Below are positions 37,362-46,629 of a DNA stretch of 62,962 bases, piece after piece (position 1 is the first letter of the stretch; every line of letters begins with the position of its first letter). The stretch is taken from assembly GCF_937129435.1 (NCBI RefSeq), contig NZ_CAKZNF010000041.1:1-62962 (forward strand), read 5' to 3'. The notes under the pieces are model-generated. The model saw only the letters and a list, made by a program, of their open reading frames with translations. It was not told where the DNA came from and ran no database searches. This DNA is from an uncultured Parasphingopyxis sp. (GTDB lineage: Bacteria; Pseudomonadota; Alphaproteobacteria; Sphingomonadales; Sphingomonadaceae). Position numbers and translations under genes: made by a program.

Positions 37362-38101
37362 CCTCCCGCGAATCGACCCGCTTCCTGCCGCTGGCGCATG
37401 ACGACGAAGATCAGTTCGATCGCAGTCTGGGCGATTGGGCGGTGCAACTCGGTATCGGCGCGATCCAGTGGCCCTGGCTGCTGCGCTCGCTGCGGGGCGG
37501 CAGCAAGGCGGAAAAGGCGCGGTTGCTGGCACGGTTGGACTTGCCCTACGATGCGCTTCCCAATCTCGGCAGCTGGAAGGCCGATACCAGCCTGCTGCAC
37601 CGGATCGTCGACCGGATATTGGAAGCGAAGCCCAAGCTCGTCGTCGAATTCGGCGCCGGCGCATCGAGCCTCATCGCGGCGCGGGCGCTGCAGCTCAACG
37701 GGACGGGCACACTGATCAGCTTCGACCAGCATGAAGGCTTTGTCGACGCGACCCGCCAATGGCTCGCCGATCACGGCCTTACCGCCGATATGCGCTGCGT
37801 TCCGCTGAAACCCGCGCCCGAGCCGTGGGACGGGCTCTGGTATGATTTCGGCAGCCTGCCGGACGGGATCGACCTGATGCTGATCGATGGGCCGTGCTGG
37901 ACGATCCATCCTTTTACGCGCGGCGGCGCAGCGACGGTGTTCGACCGGATCGCACCGGGAGGCATGGTGATGCTCGACGACGGCGCGCGACCGGGCGAGC
38001 GGCTGGTGCGCCGCAAATGGCAGAAGCACTTTCCCGAATTCGATTTCCGCCTCGTCAGCGAAGGCACCAAGGGCACGGTGGTCGGCACGCGGCGCGCATA
38101 G
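37358..38101 (+). CDS. class I SAM-dependent methyltransferase-like protein
   Basis: 247 residues. Rossmann signature VVEFGAGASSLIAARALQLNGTGTLISFDQHEGF, with an acidic residue after strand 2 (FDQHE), then LMLIDGPCW and GGMVMLDDGARPGE. This matches Methyltransf_24-like proteins. The target molecule is unknown. It overlaps the cytochrome gene by 4 bp and ends just before a terminator, so it closes the beta-helix / cytochrome operon. Confidence 0.8.
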   Translation: MTSRESTRFLPLAHDDEDQFDRSLGDWAVQLGIGAIQWPWLLRSLRGGSKAEKARLLARLDLPYDALPNLGSWKADTSLLHRIVDRILEAKPKLVVEFGAGASSLIAARALQLNGTGTLISFDQHEGFVDATRQWLADHGLTADMRCVPLKPAPEPWDGLWYDFGSLPDGIDLMLIDGPCWTIHPFTRGGAATVFDRIAPGGMVMLDDGARPGERLVRRKWQKHFPEFDFRLVSEGTKGTVVGTRRA

Positions 38102-38104
38102 AAA

Positions 38105-38135
38105 AGGCGGCACGATAGCCTCGCGCCGCCTGTTT
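38105..38135. terminator. terminator after the beta-helix/cytochrome operon
   Basis: AGGCGGC (38105-38111) and GCCGCCT (38125-38131) form a perfect 7-bp stem, followed by GTTTC. It probably ends the rightward operon; the leftward gene at 38157-38390 ends just beyond it, so it may serve both directions. Confidence 0.7.
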
Positions 38136-38156
38136 CAGGTCAAATCGAACAGAGCC

Positions 38157-38390
38157 TTAGGCTTCGGGCTTCGCGGCCTCGTCACCGGCCGCATCGCTCT
38201 TGCCCTCGCTGCCGGCCGCATTCACGTCCGCGGGCATGGCCGCCGCTTCTGCGAGTTCGGCCTCTTTCGCCGCATCGAACGCAGCCTGCTCCTCGGCAGT
38301 CATTTCCTCGCCCGACGTCGCCTGGTCCTGCGCGATGGCAGGAACGGTGAACACCGACGCAAGCGCCGCGGCATAAACGAACTTTTTCAT
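38157..38390 (-). CDS. small secreted acidic protein
   Basis: 77 residues from ATG 38390 (MKKFVYAAALASVFTVPAIAQ); signal peptide cleaved after AIA. The mature part is Ala/Glu-rich (TAEEQAAFDAAKEAELAEAAAMPAD). GGGAG ribosome site upstream. No domain recognised. It lies alone between a terminator and the DAACS symporter gene on the same strand. Confidence 0.65.
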   Translation of the reverse strand: MKKFVYAAALASVFTVPAIAQDQATSGEEMTAEEQAAFDAAKEAELAEAAAMPADVNAAGSEGKSDAAGDEAAKPEA

Positions 38391-38475
38391 CGAAAAGTCT
38401 CCCAAAGAACCATGCAACAAGGCGTTACCGCCTATTGCAACGCTCCAGATGGCATTCGCGGTCCCAGCTTCAACT

Positions 38476-39849
38476 CTATACGTCGTCCGCCGATACCAGT
38501 TCGGCGCGATCGAGCTCGCCGGTCATGCTCGCGACCGTCGTCGCGACGGCTGCGTCGCCCGAGACGTTCGTGGTGGTCCGCATCATATCCATGATCCGGT
38601 CGATCCCCGCAACGAAGGCGATCGTTTCGAGCGGCACGCCGACAGCGGTGAAGACAAGGCTCATCATGATAAGGCCAGCCCCTGGAATACCGGCCGCCCC
38701 GATCGCACCAAGCGTCGCGAGGATCGAGATCAGGAAATACTGACCTATCGTCAGATCGACGCCGAAGATCTGCGCGCCGAAAAGCGTGGCAAGGCCGAGA
38801 TACATCGCCGTGCCGTTCATGTTGATCGTCGCTCCCAACGAGACAACGAAACTCGAAACGCTCGGCGATACGCCTAGATTGCGCTGGGTGCAGCGGAGCG
38901 TGACCGGCAGCGTCGCGTTCGACGAGGCGGTCGAATAGCTGACCGCCATCGCATCGATGATCCCGCGGAAAAAGCCGATGACCGATGTCTTGGCAAGGAA
39001 CTTGATCATCGCCGAATACATGACGAAGATGATGAGCAGGCACCCGACATAGTTGAGTATGACGACCTGCCCCAGCCCAAGCAGCGCATCCCAACCGAAG
39101 GTCCCCGTCACCCAAGCCATAAGAGCAAAGACGCCGAAGGGCGTCAGCTCCATGACGACCATCGTCACCTTCTGCATGATGATCGCACCGGAATCGAAGA
39201 CATTGGCGACAGGTTGCCCTTCTTCCTTTGCCATCAAGATGCCGATACCGATCAGCAAAGCGAAGACAATCAGCGGCAGCACGTTGACGTCCGCCATCAC
39301 CTGAACCGGGCTTTCCGGCACCATCGACAGGATCATGTCCGTCGGATTGACGGGTTCGGGTCCATCGCGCAGAACGTCGGCCACACTGCCCGTCTCGACT
39401 GCCACGGCTCCGCCGCCGCTCGACAGGACGACGGTGTCGGCTGAGGCAGTTACCACTTCGCCGACGATCCCCGATTCCGTGCGCACAAGGTCGCCCCGGG
39501 AATATTCGGACGCGACCTGATCGGTTGCGTCAATCCCTGCACCCGGCTGGAACAGCGTTCCCATTCCCAGGCCCAACCACACCGCGATCTGGCCGGTGAT
39601 GACGAACAGCAGCAGCGCCCGGCCGCCAACCGCACCCAGTTTACGCAGATCGCCGATCGCCGCGACGCCCGCCACAAGCGAGAAGAAGATGAGCGGTACG
39701 ACGAGCATCTTGATCGAGGCGATGAAGAAATCGCCGATCCACTTGATGGCTTCGGCGCCCTCGCCCCAGAAATAGCCGGCGACGATGCCGAGGATCAGCG
39801 CGCCGATGACGCGCATCCAGAGCGGGATAGCAAACCATTTCCTGAGCAC
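38476..39849 (-). CDS. dicarboxylate/amino acid:cation symporter (DAACS) with YajC-like insertion
   Basis: 457 residues, GltP/DctA fold: eight TM helices and two hairpins, with the conserved core SYSTASSNATLPVT (HP1), GATINMNGTAMYLG (TM7) and GIPGAGLIMMSLVF (HP2). It carries a non-family segment of about 53 residues (108-160) between TM3 and TM4, which resembles the YajC core (GD-x-V-x-T-x-x-G-I-V-G-x-V...VVLSSGGGAVAVE...VLRDG). In GltPh this loop faces outside, so the insert is predicted periplasmic. It would import a dicarboxylate or acidic amino acid with Na+ or H+. 58 bp downstream of the SLC13 gene on the same strand. Confidence 0.9.
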   Translation of the reverse strand: MLRKWFAIPLWMRVIGALILGIVAGYFWGEGAEAIKWIGDFFIASIKMLVVPLIFFSLVAGVAAIGDLRKLGAVGGRALLLFVITGQIAVWLGLGMGTLFQPGAGIDATDQVASEYSRGDLVRTESGIVGEVVTASADTVVLSSGGGAVAVETGSVADVLRDGPEPVNPTDMILSMVPESPVQVMADVNVLPLIVFALLIGIGILMAKEEGQPVANVFDSGAIIMQKVTMVVMELTPFGVFALMAWVTGTFGWDALLGLGQVVILNYVGCLLIIFVMYSAMIKFLAKTSVIGFFRGIIDAMAVSYSTASSNATLPVTLRCTQRNLGVSPSVSSFVVSLGATINMNGTAMYLGLATLFGAQIFGVDLTIGQYFLISILATLGAIGAAGIPGAGLIMMSLVFTAVGVPLETIAFVAGIDRIMDMMRTTTNVSGDAAVATTVASMTGELDRAELVSADDV

Positions 39850-39907
39850 GCGACACCTCCCCGGCTTTCAGCCGCTCCTTGCTATCGCCGCACCCTCCCG
39901 GCGGCAA

Positions 39908-41713
39908 CTATTCCGCAAACAGGAAGGCGATGGTGCAACAGGTCGTGAGGCCGACAATCAGCGTCAGCGGCAGGCCGATCTTGATGAAGTCGGTGAAGCG
40001 ATAGTTGCCGGCGGCGTAGACGAGCGTGTTGGTCTGATAGCCGATCGGCGTCGCAAAGCTGGCCGAGGCGGCGAACATCACCGCGATCACCAACGGTCTT
40101 GGATCGGTACCCAGTTGCGCCGCGAGGCCGATGACGATCGGCGTGACGATAACGGCCACCGCATTGTTCGTGATGATCTCCGTCATCAACACCGAGAGCA
40201 GATACACCACGAAAATCAGCGCCCAGGGCGGCGCGTTTTCGAGAAACGGGACCATCTGCGCGACAACGAGGTCTACGCTGCCCGCGCGTTCCAGGCCGAC
40301 GCCGACGGCGAGCATCGCGAAGATCAGGATCAGCACATTGCCGTCGATCGATCCCCATGCTTCCTCGGCATCGATGCAGCGTGTCGCAAGAATGATGCCC
40401 ATGGCAAGGATGGCGGCAACCGCGATCGATACGATGTTCAGCGCGGCCAAGGCGACCACCGCCGCTAGCGCAAGGATCGCGATGGGCGCCCGGTCGCGCC
40501 GGAATTCGCGTGTCCGCGTCTGGCCGACACCCAGCAGGTTCGGGTTTTCGTACATACGCCGGATCGCGTCCTGCGATCCCGTGACCAGCACGCGGTCCGC
40601 AGCCCGCATGCGCGCATTGGGAAGGTCCGGCCCCGGCAGCTGGCGATGCCGCGTGATGCCGATGATGCGCACGCGCAGGCGACTGAGAAAGGGAATATCG
40701 GCAAGCCGGCGCCCGAGACTGGGATGCGTCGGCGCGATCGTCGCCTCGACCAGTGCTTCGGCATTGGCGCTCGGCCCGTTGCGCCCGGCGATCCCCATCT
40801 CGAACTGGCGCGTCCGCCGGAGCGACAGCAGCTCGGTCATGTTCGCACTGATGACGACATGATCGCCGGCCATCGCGACTTCTTCGCGCAGGTTCGTCTT
40901 GATGAAGCTGCCGTCGCGCTTGATCGACTGCACCTTGAGCCGGCTCGGTCGCAACGCGGCAAGCTCGCCATAGGGCCGGCCGATCGCATCGCTGTCCTCA
41001 AGGACGATCAACTCGGTGAGAAAGTCCGTGCCTTCGTTGGAGCGATAGAGCGAGGGCAGCTTGCCCTCGGGCAGCAACAAAGGCCCCAATATGGCCAGCG
41101 CGCCCGCCCCCGCCAGCGCGGCCATGATCGCATAGGGCGTGATTTCGAAGATATCGAACGGCTCCATGCCCGAATCGCGGGCCACGGCATCGACGATGAG
41201 GTTCGTCGAGGTACCGATCAGCGTCATCATACCGCCCATGATGCAGACATAGGAAAGCGGGATCAGCAACCGCTTCACCGACATGTTGGTCGCTTCGGCC
41301 AGCCGCGCGATGATCGGGATCATGACGAGGACGACCGGCGTGTTGTTCATGAATGCCGAAGCGATGAAGGCGCCAAGCATCAGTTCGACGATCGCGAGCT
41401 TCGGGCGCCGTGTTGCACGCGCGACGATGGTGCTGGCGATCGCATCGATCGTGCCCGTTCGCAACAGGGCACCCGACAGCACGAACATCGCGCCGATGGT
41501 AATCGGGGCCGGGTTCGAGAAAACCGAGAGCAATCCGTCCGAATCGAGGATGCCGAGGAAGAGGAAGGTGCAGGCGCCGAACAGCGCGATCACCGCCGCC
41601 GGGAAGCGTTCGAAGATGAACGCGACAAACATGATGCCGAGGATCACAAGGCCGATCACGGCCTGATGCTCGCCGATAAAGGCGCGCGCAACATCGATGC
41701 TTTGCTCGATCAT
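39908..41713 (-). CDS. SLC13/DASS family permease with RCK_C domains
   Basis: 601 residues. Two membrane halves (about residues 10-195 and 400-600) flank a soluble centre with two TrkA_C-like (RCK_C) domains: VQSIKRDGSFIKTNLREEVAMAGDHVVISANMTEL and RVRIIGITRHRQLPGPDLPNARMRAADRVLVTGSQ. The membrane part has NNTPVVLVMIPII and NNAVAVIVTPIVIGLA, matching the two pseudo-symmetric NxxxxV substrate loops of anion (sulfate, dicarboxylate) transporters. The start lies 10 bp after the aroC stop, so it probably ends the fabI-aroC transcript. Confidence 0.88.
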   Translation of the reverse strand: MIEQSIDVARAFIGEHQAVIGLVILGIMFVAFIFERFPAAVIALFGACTFLFLGILDSDGLLSVFSNPAPITIGAMFVLSGALLRTGTIDAIASTIVARATRRPKLAIVELMLGAFIASAFMNNTPVVLVMIPIIARLAEATNMSVKRLLIPLSYVCIMGGMMTLIGTSTNLIVDAVARDSGMEPFDIFEITPYAIMAALAGAGALAILGPLLLPEGKLPSLYRSNEGTDFLTELIVLEDSDAIGRPYGELAALRPSRLKVQSIKRDGSFIKTNLREEVAMAGDHVVISANMTELLSLRRTRQFEMGIAGRNGPSANAEALVEATIAPTHPSLGRRLADIPFLSRLRVRIIGITRHRQLPGPDLPNARMRAADRVLVTGSQDAIRRMYENPNLLGVGQTRTREFRRDRAPIAILALAAVVALAALNIVSIAVAAILAMGIILATRCIDAEEAWGSIDGNVLILIFAMLAVGVGLERAGSVDLVVAQMVPFLENAPPWALIFVVYLLSVLMTEIITNNAVAVIVTPIVIGLAAQLGTDPRPLVIAVMFAASASFATPIGYQTNTLVYAAGNYRFTDFIKIGLPLTLIVGLTTCCTIAFLFAE

Positions 41714-41723
41714 GCCGCGAACC

Positions 41724-42794
41724 CTATCCGCACTGGGCGCGATGTAGGAGCATGTGATCCGCGAGGACCAGCGCCATCATCGCTTCCACCACAGGCACAC
41801 CGCGAATGCCGACACAGGGGTCGTGGCGCCCCTTGGTCCGGATCTCGGTGTCTTCTCCCTCCCGCGTCACCGTCTTCAGCGGTGTCAGGATCGAACTGGT
41901 CGGCTTGAAGGCCACACGACAGACGACCGGTGCGCCCGTCGAAATCCCGCCCAGCACGCCGCCCGCATTGTTGCTCAGAAAGCGCGGGCCATCATTGCCG
42001 ACACGCATTTCATCGGCATTGTCTTCGCCGCCGATCCGCGCCGCCTCGAAACCGTTGCCGATCTCGACGCCCTTGGTCGCGTTGATCGACATCATCGCCG
42101 CAGCGAGATCGGCATCGAGCTTGGCATAGACCGGCGCGCCCCAGCCGGCGGGTACGCCGTCCGCAACACATTCGGCGACCGCGCCGAGCGATGAACCTGC
42201 TTTGCGCGCCGTGTCGACGGCTTCTTCCCATCGCACCGCCGCCTCGGCATCGGGCGAGAAAAAGTCATTCCGGTCAATCTGTTCGAGACCGACCTTGGCG
42301 CGGTCGATCATATCGCCACCCAGCTCGGTCAGATAACCGGTGATCGCCACACCTTCACCCAAAATCTTACGCGCCACCGCCCCTGCCGCCACGCGCGCCG
42401 CCGTTTCGCGTGCCGAGGACCGGCCGCCGCCGCGATAGTCGCGAAAGCCATATTTGGCGTCATAGGTGTAATCGGCATGGCCCGGACGGTATTTGCCCGC
42501 GATCTCGGAATAATCCTTCGATCGCTGGTCGACATTTTCGATCATCAGATGAATGGGCGTTCCGGTCGTGCGCCCTTCGAACACGCCGGACATGATCCGC
42601 ACGGCATCGGGCTCGCGCCGCTGCGTCGTGTGGCGCGAAGTGCCGGGACGGCGCTTTTCCATCCAGGGCTGGATATCGCCTTCGCCGAGTTCGATTCCGG
42701 GCGGACAGCCATCGAGCACTACGCCGAGGCCGGGTCCGTGGCTTTCCCCCCATGTCGTGAACCGCAGGACGCGGCCGAAACTGTTGTAACTCAT
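41724..42794 (-). CDS. aroC: chorismate synthase
   Basis: 356 residues; makes chorismate from EPSP with reduced FMN. Signatures [63 protein letters not shown] and [15 protein letters not shown] are all present. The ATG 42794 overlaps the stop of the GNAT gene (ATGA). It belongs to the leftward set J-domain, BrkB, fabI, GNAT, aroC. The fabI-aroC linkage is common in alphaproteobacteria. Confidence 0.97.
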   Translation of the reverse strand: MSYNSFGRVLRFTTWGESHGPGLGVVLDGCPPGIELGEGDIQPWMEKRRPGTSRHTTQRREPDAVRIMSGVFEGRTTGTPIHLMIENVDQRSKDYSEIAGKYRPGHADYTYDAKYGFRDYRGGGRSSARETAARVAAGAVARKILGEGVAITGYLTELGGDMIDRAKVGLEQIDRNDFFSPDAEAAVRWEEAVDTARKAGSSLGAVAECVADGVPAGWGAPVYAKLDADLAAAMMSINATKGVEIGNGFEAARIGGEDNADEMRVGNDGPRFLSNNAGGVLGGISTGAPVVCRVAFKPTSSILTPLKTVTREGEDTEIRTKGRHDPCVGIRGVPVVEAMMALVLADHMLLHRAQCG

Positions 42795-43318
42795 TCGTCC
42801 TCTAGGGCAGCGAAAGCACGAGCATAGTCGGCGCGGCCCGATTTGGGCAGAGCAAATCGTTCATCGAGGATCAGCGCCTGCCAATAGGGACCGGCATAGG
42901 GCGATGCGAAGGGTGCGGCGGTTTCCGCCAAATAGCCGAAACGCGCATAATAGGCCGGGTCGCCGAGCAGAAAGATCATCTGCCAGCCCTGCTCCCGCGC
43001 CCAGCCATGTGCCGCTTCGATCAGCGCGCTGCCGATCCCGCGGCCCTGCCGATTTGGCGAGACGCCCACCGGGCCGAGGCCCAGCGCCCGAATCCTATTG
43101 CCGTCCCCCTCCGCTCGCATCGGGCTGAGGGCGACATGGCCGACGATCGCACCATCTTCCTCTGCGACATGTGAAAAAACGAGGTCACTATCGGCCGACA
43201 GCATGGCCACGAGCTCCGCTTCGCCGCCGTAACCGCGATCGGACGCGGAGAAGGCTTCGCGATGGAGGCTGGCGATCACCTCCGCGTCTTCATCGCCCGC
43301 GGCGCGATAGCGGGTCAC
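42791..43318 (-). CDS. GNAT family N-acetyltransferase
   Basis: 175 residues from GTG 43318, which overlaps the fabI stop (GTGA). Acetyl-CoA-binding motif [24 protein letters not shown]; then the [12 protein letters not shown] motif found in YhbS-type acetyltransferases. Substrate unknown, possibly a small molecule or protein amine. It is translationally coupled to fabI upstream and aroC downstream, so it is co-expressed with them. Confidence 0.88.
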   Translation of the reverse strand: MTRYRAAGDEDAEVIASLHREAFSASDRGYGGEAELVAMLSADSDLVFSHVAEEDGAIVGHVALSPMRAEGDGNRIRALGLGPVGVSPNRQGRGIGSALIEAAHGWAREQGWQMIFLLGDPAYYARFGYLAETAAPFASPYAGPYWQALILDERFALPKSGRADYARAFAALEDE

Positions 43319-44121
43319 TTCTCCAGCGCGATGTCCGGCGCGTCCTCGGCCTTCATGCCGATGACATTGTAGCCGGCATCGACATGATGGATCTCGCCGG
43401 TCACGCCCGACGAAAGGTCGCTCAGCAGATAGAGCCCTGCCCCGCCGACATCCTCGATCGTCACATTGCGCCGCAGCGGCGAATTCAGCTCGTTCCATTT
43501 GAGGATGTAGCGAAAATCGCCGATGCCGGAGGCCGCGAGGGTCTTGATCGGTCCGGCGGAGATGGCATTGACCCGGATATTGTCGGGGCCGAGGTCCATG
43601 GCGAGATACTGGACGCTGGTCTCGAGCGCCGACTTCGCCGCGCCCATCACATTATAATGCGGGACCACCTTTTCCGCGCCGTAATAGGTCAGCGTCAGGA
43701 TCGACCCCCCGTCAGGCATCATCTCGCTCGCGCGCTTGGTCACGGCGACCATCGAATAGACCGAAATGTTCATCGTCATCAGGAAGTTGTCGAGACTGGT
43801 GTCGACAAATTTGCCGCGCAGCTCGGTCTTGTCAGAAAAGCCGATGGCATGGACGACGAAATCGATCGTCTCCCAACGCTCTTTCAGCTTCGCGAAGGCC
43901 GCATCGAGCGTATCCATGTCGGAAACGTCGCATTCGAAGATGAAATCGGAGCCGAGACTGTCCGCCAGCGGCCGGACGCGCTTCGCCAGCGCCTCTCCCT
44001 GATAGCTGAAGGCCATCTCCGCACCCTGTTCGGCCAGAGATTTCGCAATTCCCCAGGCAAGCGACTTGTCGTTGGCGAGGCCCATGATCAGCCCCCGCTT
44101 GCCCTTCATCAATCCAGTCAT
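43315..44121 (-). CDS. fabI: enoyl-[acyl-carrier-protein] reductase (NADH)
   Basis: 268 residues; last reduction of each fatty-acid elongation cycle. NAD-binding start GLANDKSLAWGIAKSLAEQGAEMAFSYQGEAL, catalytic Tyr-x6-Lys in PHYNVMGAAKSALE (Tyr and Lys), and the flexible loop near TLAASGIGDFRYIL. Triclosan target in most bacteria. The ATG 44121 overlaps the stop of the BrkB gene (ATGA), so it is translated in a coupled way. Confidence 0.97.
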   Translation of the reverse strand: MTGLMKGKRGLIMGLANDKSLAWGIAKSLAEQGAEMAFSYQGEALAKRVRPLADSLGSDFIFECDVSDMDTLDAAFAKLKERWETIDFVVHAIGFSDKTELRGKFVDTSLDNFLMTMNISVYSMVAVTKRASEMMPDGGSILTLTYYGAEKVVPHYNVMGAAKSALETSVQYLAMDLGPDNIRVNAISAGPIKTLAASGIGDFRYILKWNELNSPLRRNVTIEDVGGAGLYLLSDLSSGVTGEIHHVDAGYNVIGMKAEDAPDIALEK

Positions 44122-45083
44122 TCCTGCTCCTCGGCCTGTACGTCTTCGGTTGCGGCGTCCTTTAGCTCGCTTTCAGGCACTTCCGCCAGTGCCGCGTTCA
44201 GATGCGCGCCGACGACGACCCCGAACCCGATGACCCAGAAAAACATCAGCGCCAGCATCACCCCGGCGAGACTGCCATAGGTCAGGTCGTAGCTGATCAT
44301 GTTGGCGAGGATCAGAGGCATGAGCGCCGTCGTGCCGAGCCACCATATCGTCACCAGCAGCGCGCCGGGCCATTTCGGGAAGCGGCGGCTGCGATAGCGG
44401 CGCGGCGTCAGGGTGTAGAAGACCATGTAAAGCGCCCCGAAAATGGCCAGCGCCGGCACGATCCGCGAAAGGGCGAGCAGCAGCCGGTAATCTTCGAGAA
44501 ACGGCAGGATATCGTAGATGAATTGCTCGATGCCGGTCAGCACGAATTGCAGCGCGAAGCCGAGCAGCGCGATGGCGACGGCGGCGATGATGAGACCGAT
44601 CGAGAACAGCCTGTATTCATAAAACGGACGGCCATAGGGCGTGCCGTAAGCGCTGCGAAGCACCTCGCGCACCGTCTCGATGAAACTCGCCGTCGTCCAC
44701 AGACCGATCAGCGCACCGATCCAGAGAAGGCTGCCTGTGCGCGCCGACAGCACGCTCGCGATCGGATCCTCGAGCGTATTCGATACGCTGGGCGGCACGT
44801 TTTCAAGGAACAGCCGCACCGCTTCGAGCCCGCTTTCGGTCTGGCCGAAAAGCTGCGCCAGCGCCGCCATCACGATGAAGAAGGGAAACAGCGTCAGCAG
44901 CGCCATGAAGGCGAGATTGCCGGCATGCGTGAAGCCTTCGGCGAACACGCCGGACACGACGCGCTTCAGAACTTCCCAAGCCGAAGTGTGGGCGTTGAAC
45001 TGCTCGAGGCTACGCCCCAGCCGCGCGCGCGTCGTGGCAAGCCGCCGCCGCGCTTCGGGTGACCGGGGAGCCTCCTGGGTCAA
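44118..45083 (-). CDS. YihY/virulence factor BrkB family membrane protein
   Basis: 321 residues with six predicted TM helices after a soluble N-terminus. The conserved start of the domain is HAGNLAFMALLTLFPFFIVMAAL, and the LYMVFYTLTPRRYRSRRFPKWPGAL loop and YDLTYGSLAGVMLALMFFWVIGFGVVVGAHLNA end are typical. Function unclear; linked to envelope or RNase BN-related annotations historically. The start is 3 bp after the J-domain stop and its stop overlaps fabI. Confidence 0.9.
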   Translation of the reverse strand: MTQEAPRSPEARRRLATTRARLGRSLEQFNAHTSAWEVLKRVVSGVFAEGFTHAGNLAFMALLTLFPFFIVMAALAQLFGQTESGLEAVRLFLENVPPSVSNTLEDPIASVLSARTGSLLWIGALIGLWTTASFIETVREVLRSAYGTPYGRPFYEYRLFSIGLIIAAVAIALLGFALQFVLTGIEQFIYDILPFLEDYRLLLALSRIVPALAIFGALYMVFYTLTPRRYRSRRFPKWPGALLVTIWWLGTTALMPLILANMISYDLTYGSLAGVMLALMFFWVIGFGVVVGAHLNAALAEVPESELKDAATEDVQAEEQE

Positions 45084-45086
45084 GGA

Positions 45087-46034
45087 TTAGACGCCGAGCT
45101 TCGACCGCGGGTTCTGGGGCGTGCCCGGTGTCCAGTCCTTGACGAAAGCCGTCAGCGCTTCGTCATTTTCGGGAAGATCGATTTCCAGCCTCACAAGCTG
45201 ATCGCCTCGGCCGCCCTTGGTCTTGGGGAAACCCTTGCCCTTCAGACGCAGCGTCTTGCCCGACGCGGCGTTCTTCGGGACCGTCAGCATGACCGGCCCG
45301 TCCACCGTCGGCACCTTGATTTTCGCGCCGAGCACGGCCTCGTCGAGACCGATCGGCACGTCGAGCCGGATGTCGTCGCCATCGCGTTCGTAGAAACGAT
45401 GCGATTTCACGGTGATCGAAACCAGTGCATCACCCGCGCCACCCGGTCCCTGCTCGCCCTGGCCCGTCAGCTTCATCTGCGAGCCGTTGACCGCCGCTGC
45501 CGTCAGCTTGAGGTCGATCGTCTTGCCGCTGGCGAGGGTGATGCGCTGCGTGTCGAGCCGTGCCGCATCCTCGAAATCGACCGCGAGCTTGTAAGCGACA
45601 TCGGCGCCCTTTTGCGGCGGCGGAGGACGTCTGCCAAAGCCGCCGAACGGCCCGCCGCCTCCGCTCTGCTGGCGCCGCCCGCCCCCACCGAACAATCCTT
45701 CGAAAATATCGCCCAGATCCGCCGAATCGCTGGAAAATTCGAATCCGCCGCCCGAACCCCGGCGAAAGCCTCCGCCCTGCCCGCCCATGCCGCCGAACGG
45801 ATGCGTCGGATTGCCCTCGGCATCGATCTCGCCGCGGTCGAACTGGGCGCGCTTGTCCTTGTCGGACAACAGGTCATAGGCCATGGTCGCAGCCGAGAAT
45901 TTGTCCGCGGCTTGCGGATTGTCCTTGTTTCTGTCCGGGTGCAGCTCCTTGGCGAGCTTGCGATAGGCGCTCTTGATTTCGGCCTCGCTCGCACCTTTCG
46001 ATACGCCGAGAGTCGCATAGGGATCCGCTGCCAT
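45087..46034 (-). CDS. J-domain co-chaperone, CbpA-like
   Basis: 315 residues from ATG 46034 (MAADPYATLGVSKGA). J domain at 4-70 with the HPD motif (KELHPDRNKDNP), then a Gly/Phe-rich linker (GGMGGQGGGFRRGSGGGFEF and GGGGRRQQSGGGGPFGGFGRR), then the C-terminal substrate-binding domain beginning VAYKLAVDFEDAARLDTQRITL and ending VRLEIDLPENDEALTAFVKDW. There is no zinc-finger (CxxCxGxG) region, so it is DnaJ type B. It stimulates DnaK ATPase. First gene of the leftward fabI-aroC transcript. Confidence 0.92.
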   Translation of the reverse strand: MAADPYATLGVSKGASEAEIKSAYRKLAKELHPDRNKDNPQAADKFSAATMAYDLLSDKDKRAQFDRGEIDAEGNPTHPFGGMGGQGGGFRRGSGGGFEFSSDSADLGDIFEGLFGGGGRRQQSGGGGPFGGFGRRPPPPQKGADVAYKLAVDFEDAARLDTQRITLASGKTIDLKLTAAAVNGSQMKLTGQGEQGPGGAGDALVSITVKSHRFYERDGDDIRLDVPIGLDEAVLGAKIKVPTVDGPVMLTVPKNAASGKTLRLKGKGFPKTKGGRGDQLVRLEIDLPENDEALTAFVKDWTPGTPQNPRSKLGV

Positions 46035-46116
46035 GAGGTCGCTTTCGTATATCATCGCCGGTTAGCCAACTGTTGCACAATTACAACAGTAGAAATGGGA
46101 CGAAGTTCCTGTGATT

Positions 46117-46560
46117 TCAAGCCGGTGACCGGGCCATATGGATACGCCGGACGATCAGGAAAATCAGCAGGCCGACCGGGCCGAAAAGGAACGTCGCAAG
46201 CAGGATCGGTACCTGGACGATGCGCGACAATGCGATCTCGTCGGCATTGCGCGCGACCCAGAGCCCGGCGAAAAGGTCGAAGGCGAGATAGTGGATCCAG
46301 CCGACCGTCGTCCCGCCTTCGGTCGCGAACAGCGCCATCACGCCCTGCAACGTCGTGAAATCCGGGCCGCCCTCATCGCCTCCGCCGGTCGCGAAAAACA
46401 TCAGGTAAATCAGTATCGCTGCATAGGCGAGGCACAACAGGCCGACGGCGCCGTCGCGCAGCAGCGTGAACAGCCATTCGCGGCGCGGCGCGAGCAGCAG
46501 CACGATCCATGCGATCATCGCAAAACCATTGGCCAAGCTGAAGATCGTTTCCCAGTCCAT
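46117..46560 (-). CDS. ABA4-like family membrane protein (DUF4281)
   Basis: 147 residues from ATG 46560 (MDWETIFSLAN); the ATG at 46566 is too close to its GGGGAGG ribosome site. Four TM helices; the block DEGGPDFTTLQGVMALFATEGGTTVGWIHYLAFDLFAGLWVARNADEI is the conserved core of the family named after plant ABA4, which is required for neoxanthin synthesis. In bacteria a link with carotenoids is plausible (sphingomonads are pigmented) but unproven. Divergent from pdxH. Confidence 0.85.
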   Translation of the reverse strand: MDWETIFSLANGFAMIAWIVLLLAPRREWLFTLLRDGAVGLLCLAYAAILIYLMFFATGGGDEGGPDFTTLQGVMALFATEGGTTVGWIHYLAFDLFAGLWVARNADEIALSRIVQVPILLATFLFGPVGLLIFLIVRRIHMARSPA

Positions 46561-46629
46561 GCCCATCCTCCCCGGTCAAAGCAGCCTGCAACGATTGCTA
46601 GAACAGCGGGCTTGGCTTTAGAAGGGCGC

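Noticed and set aside
38391..38475. EcfG-type promoter before the small secreted protein
   Set aside because: The candidate is GGGAC with an 18-bp spacer to CGTT; too poor a match to call.
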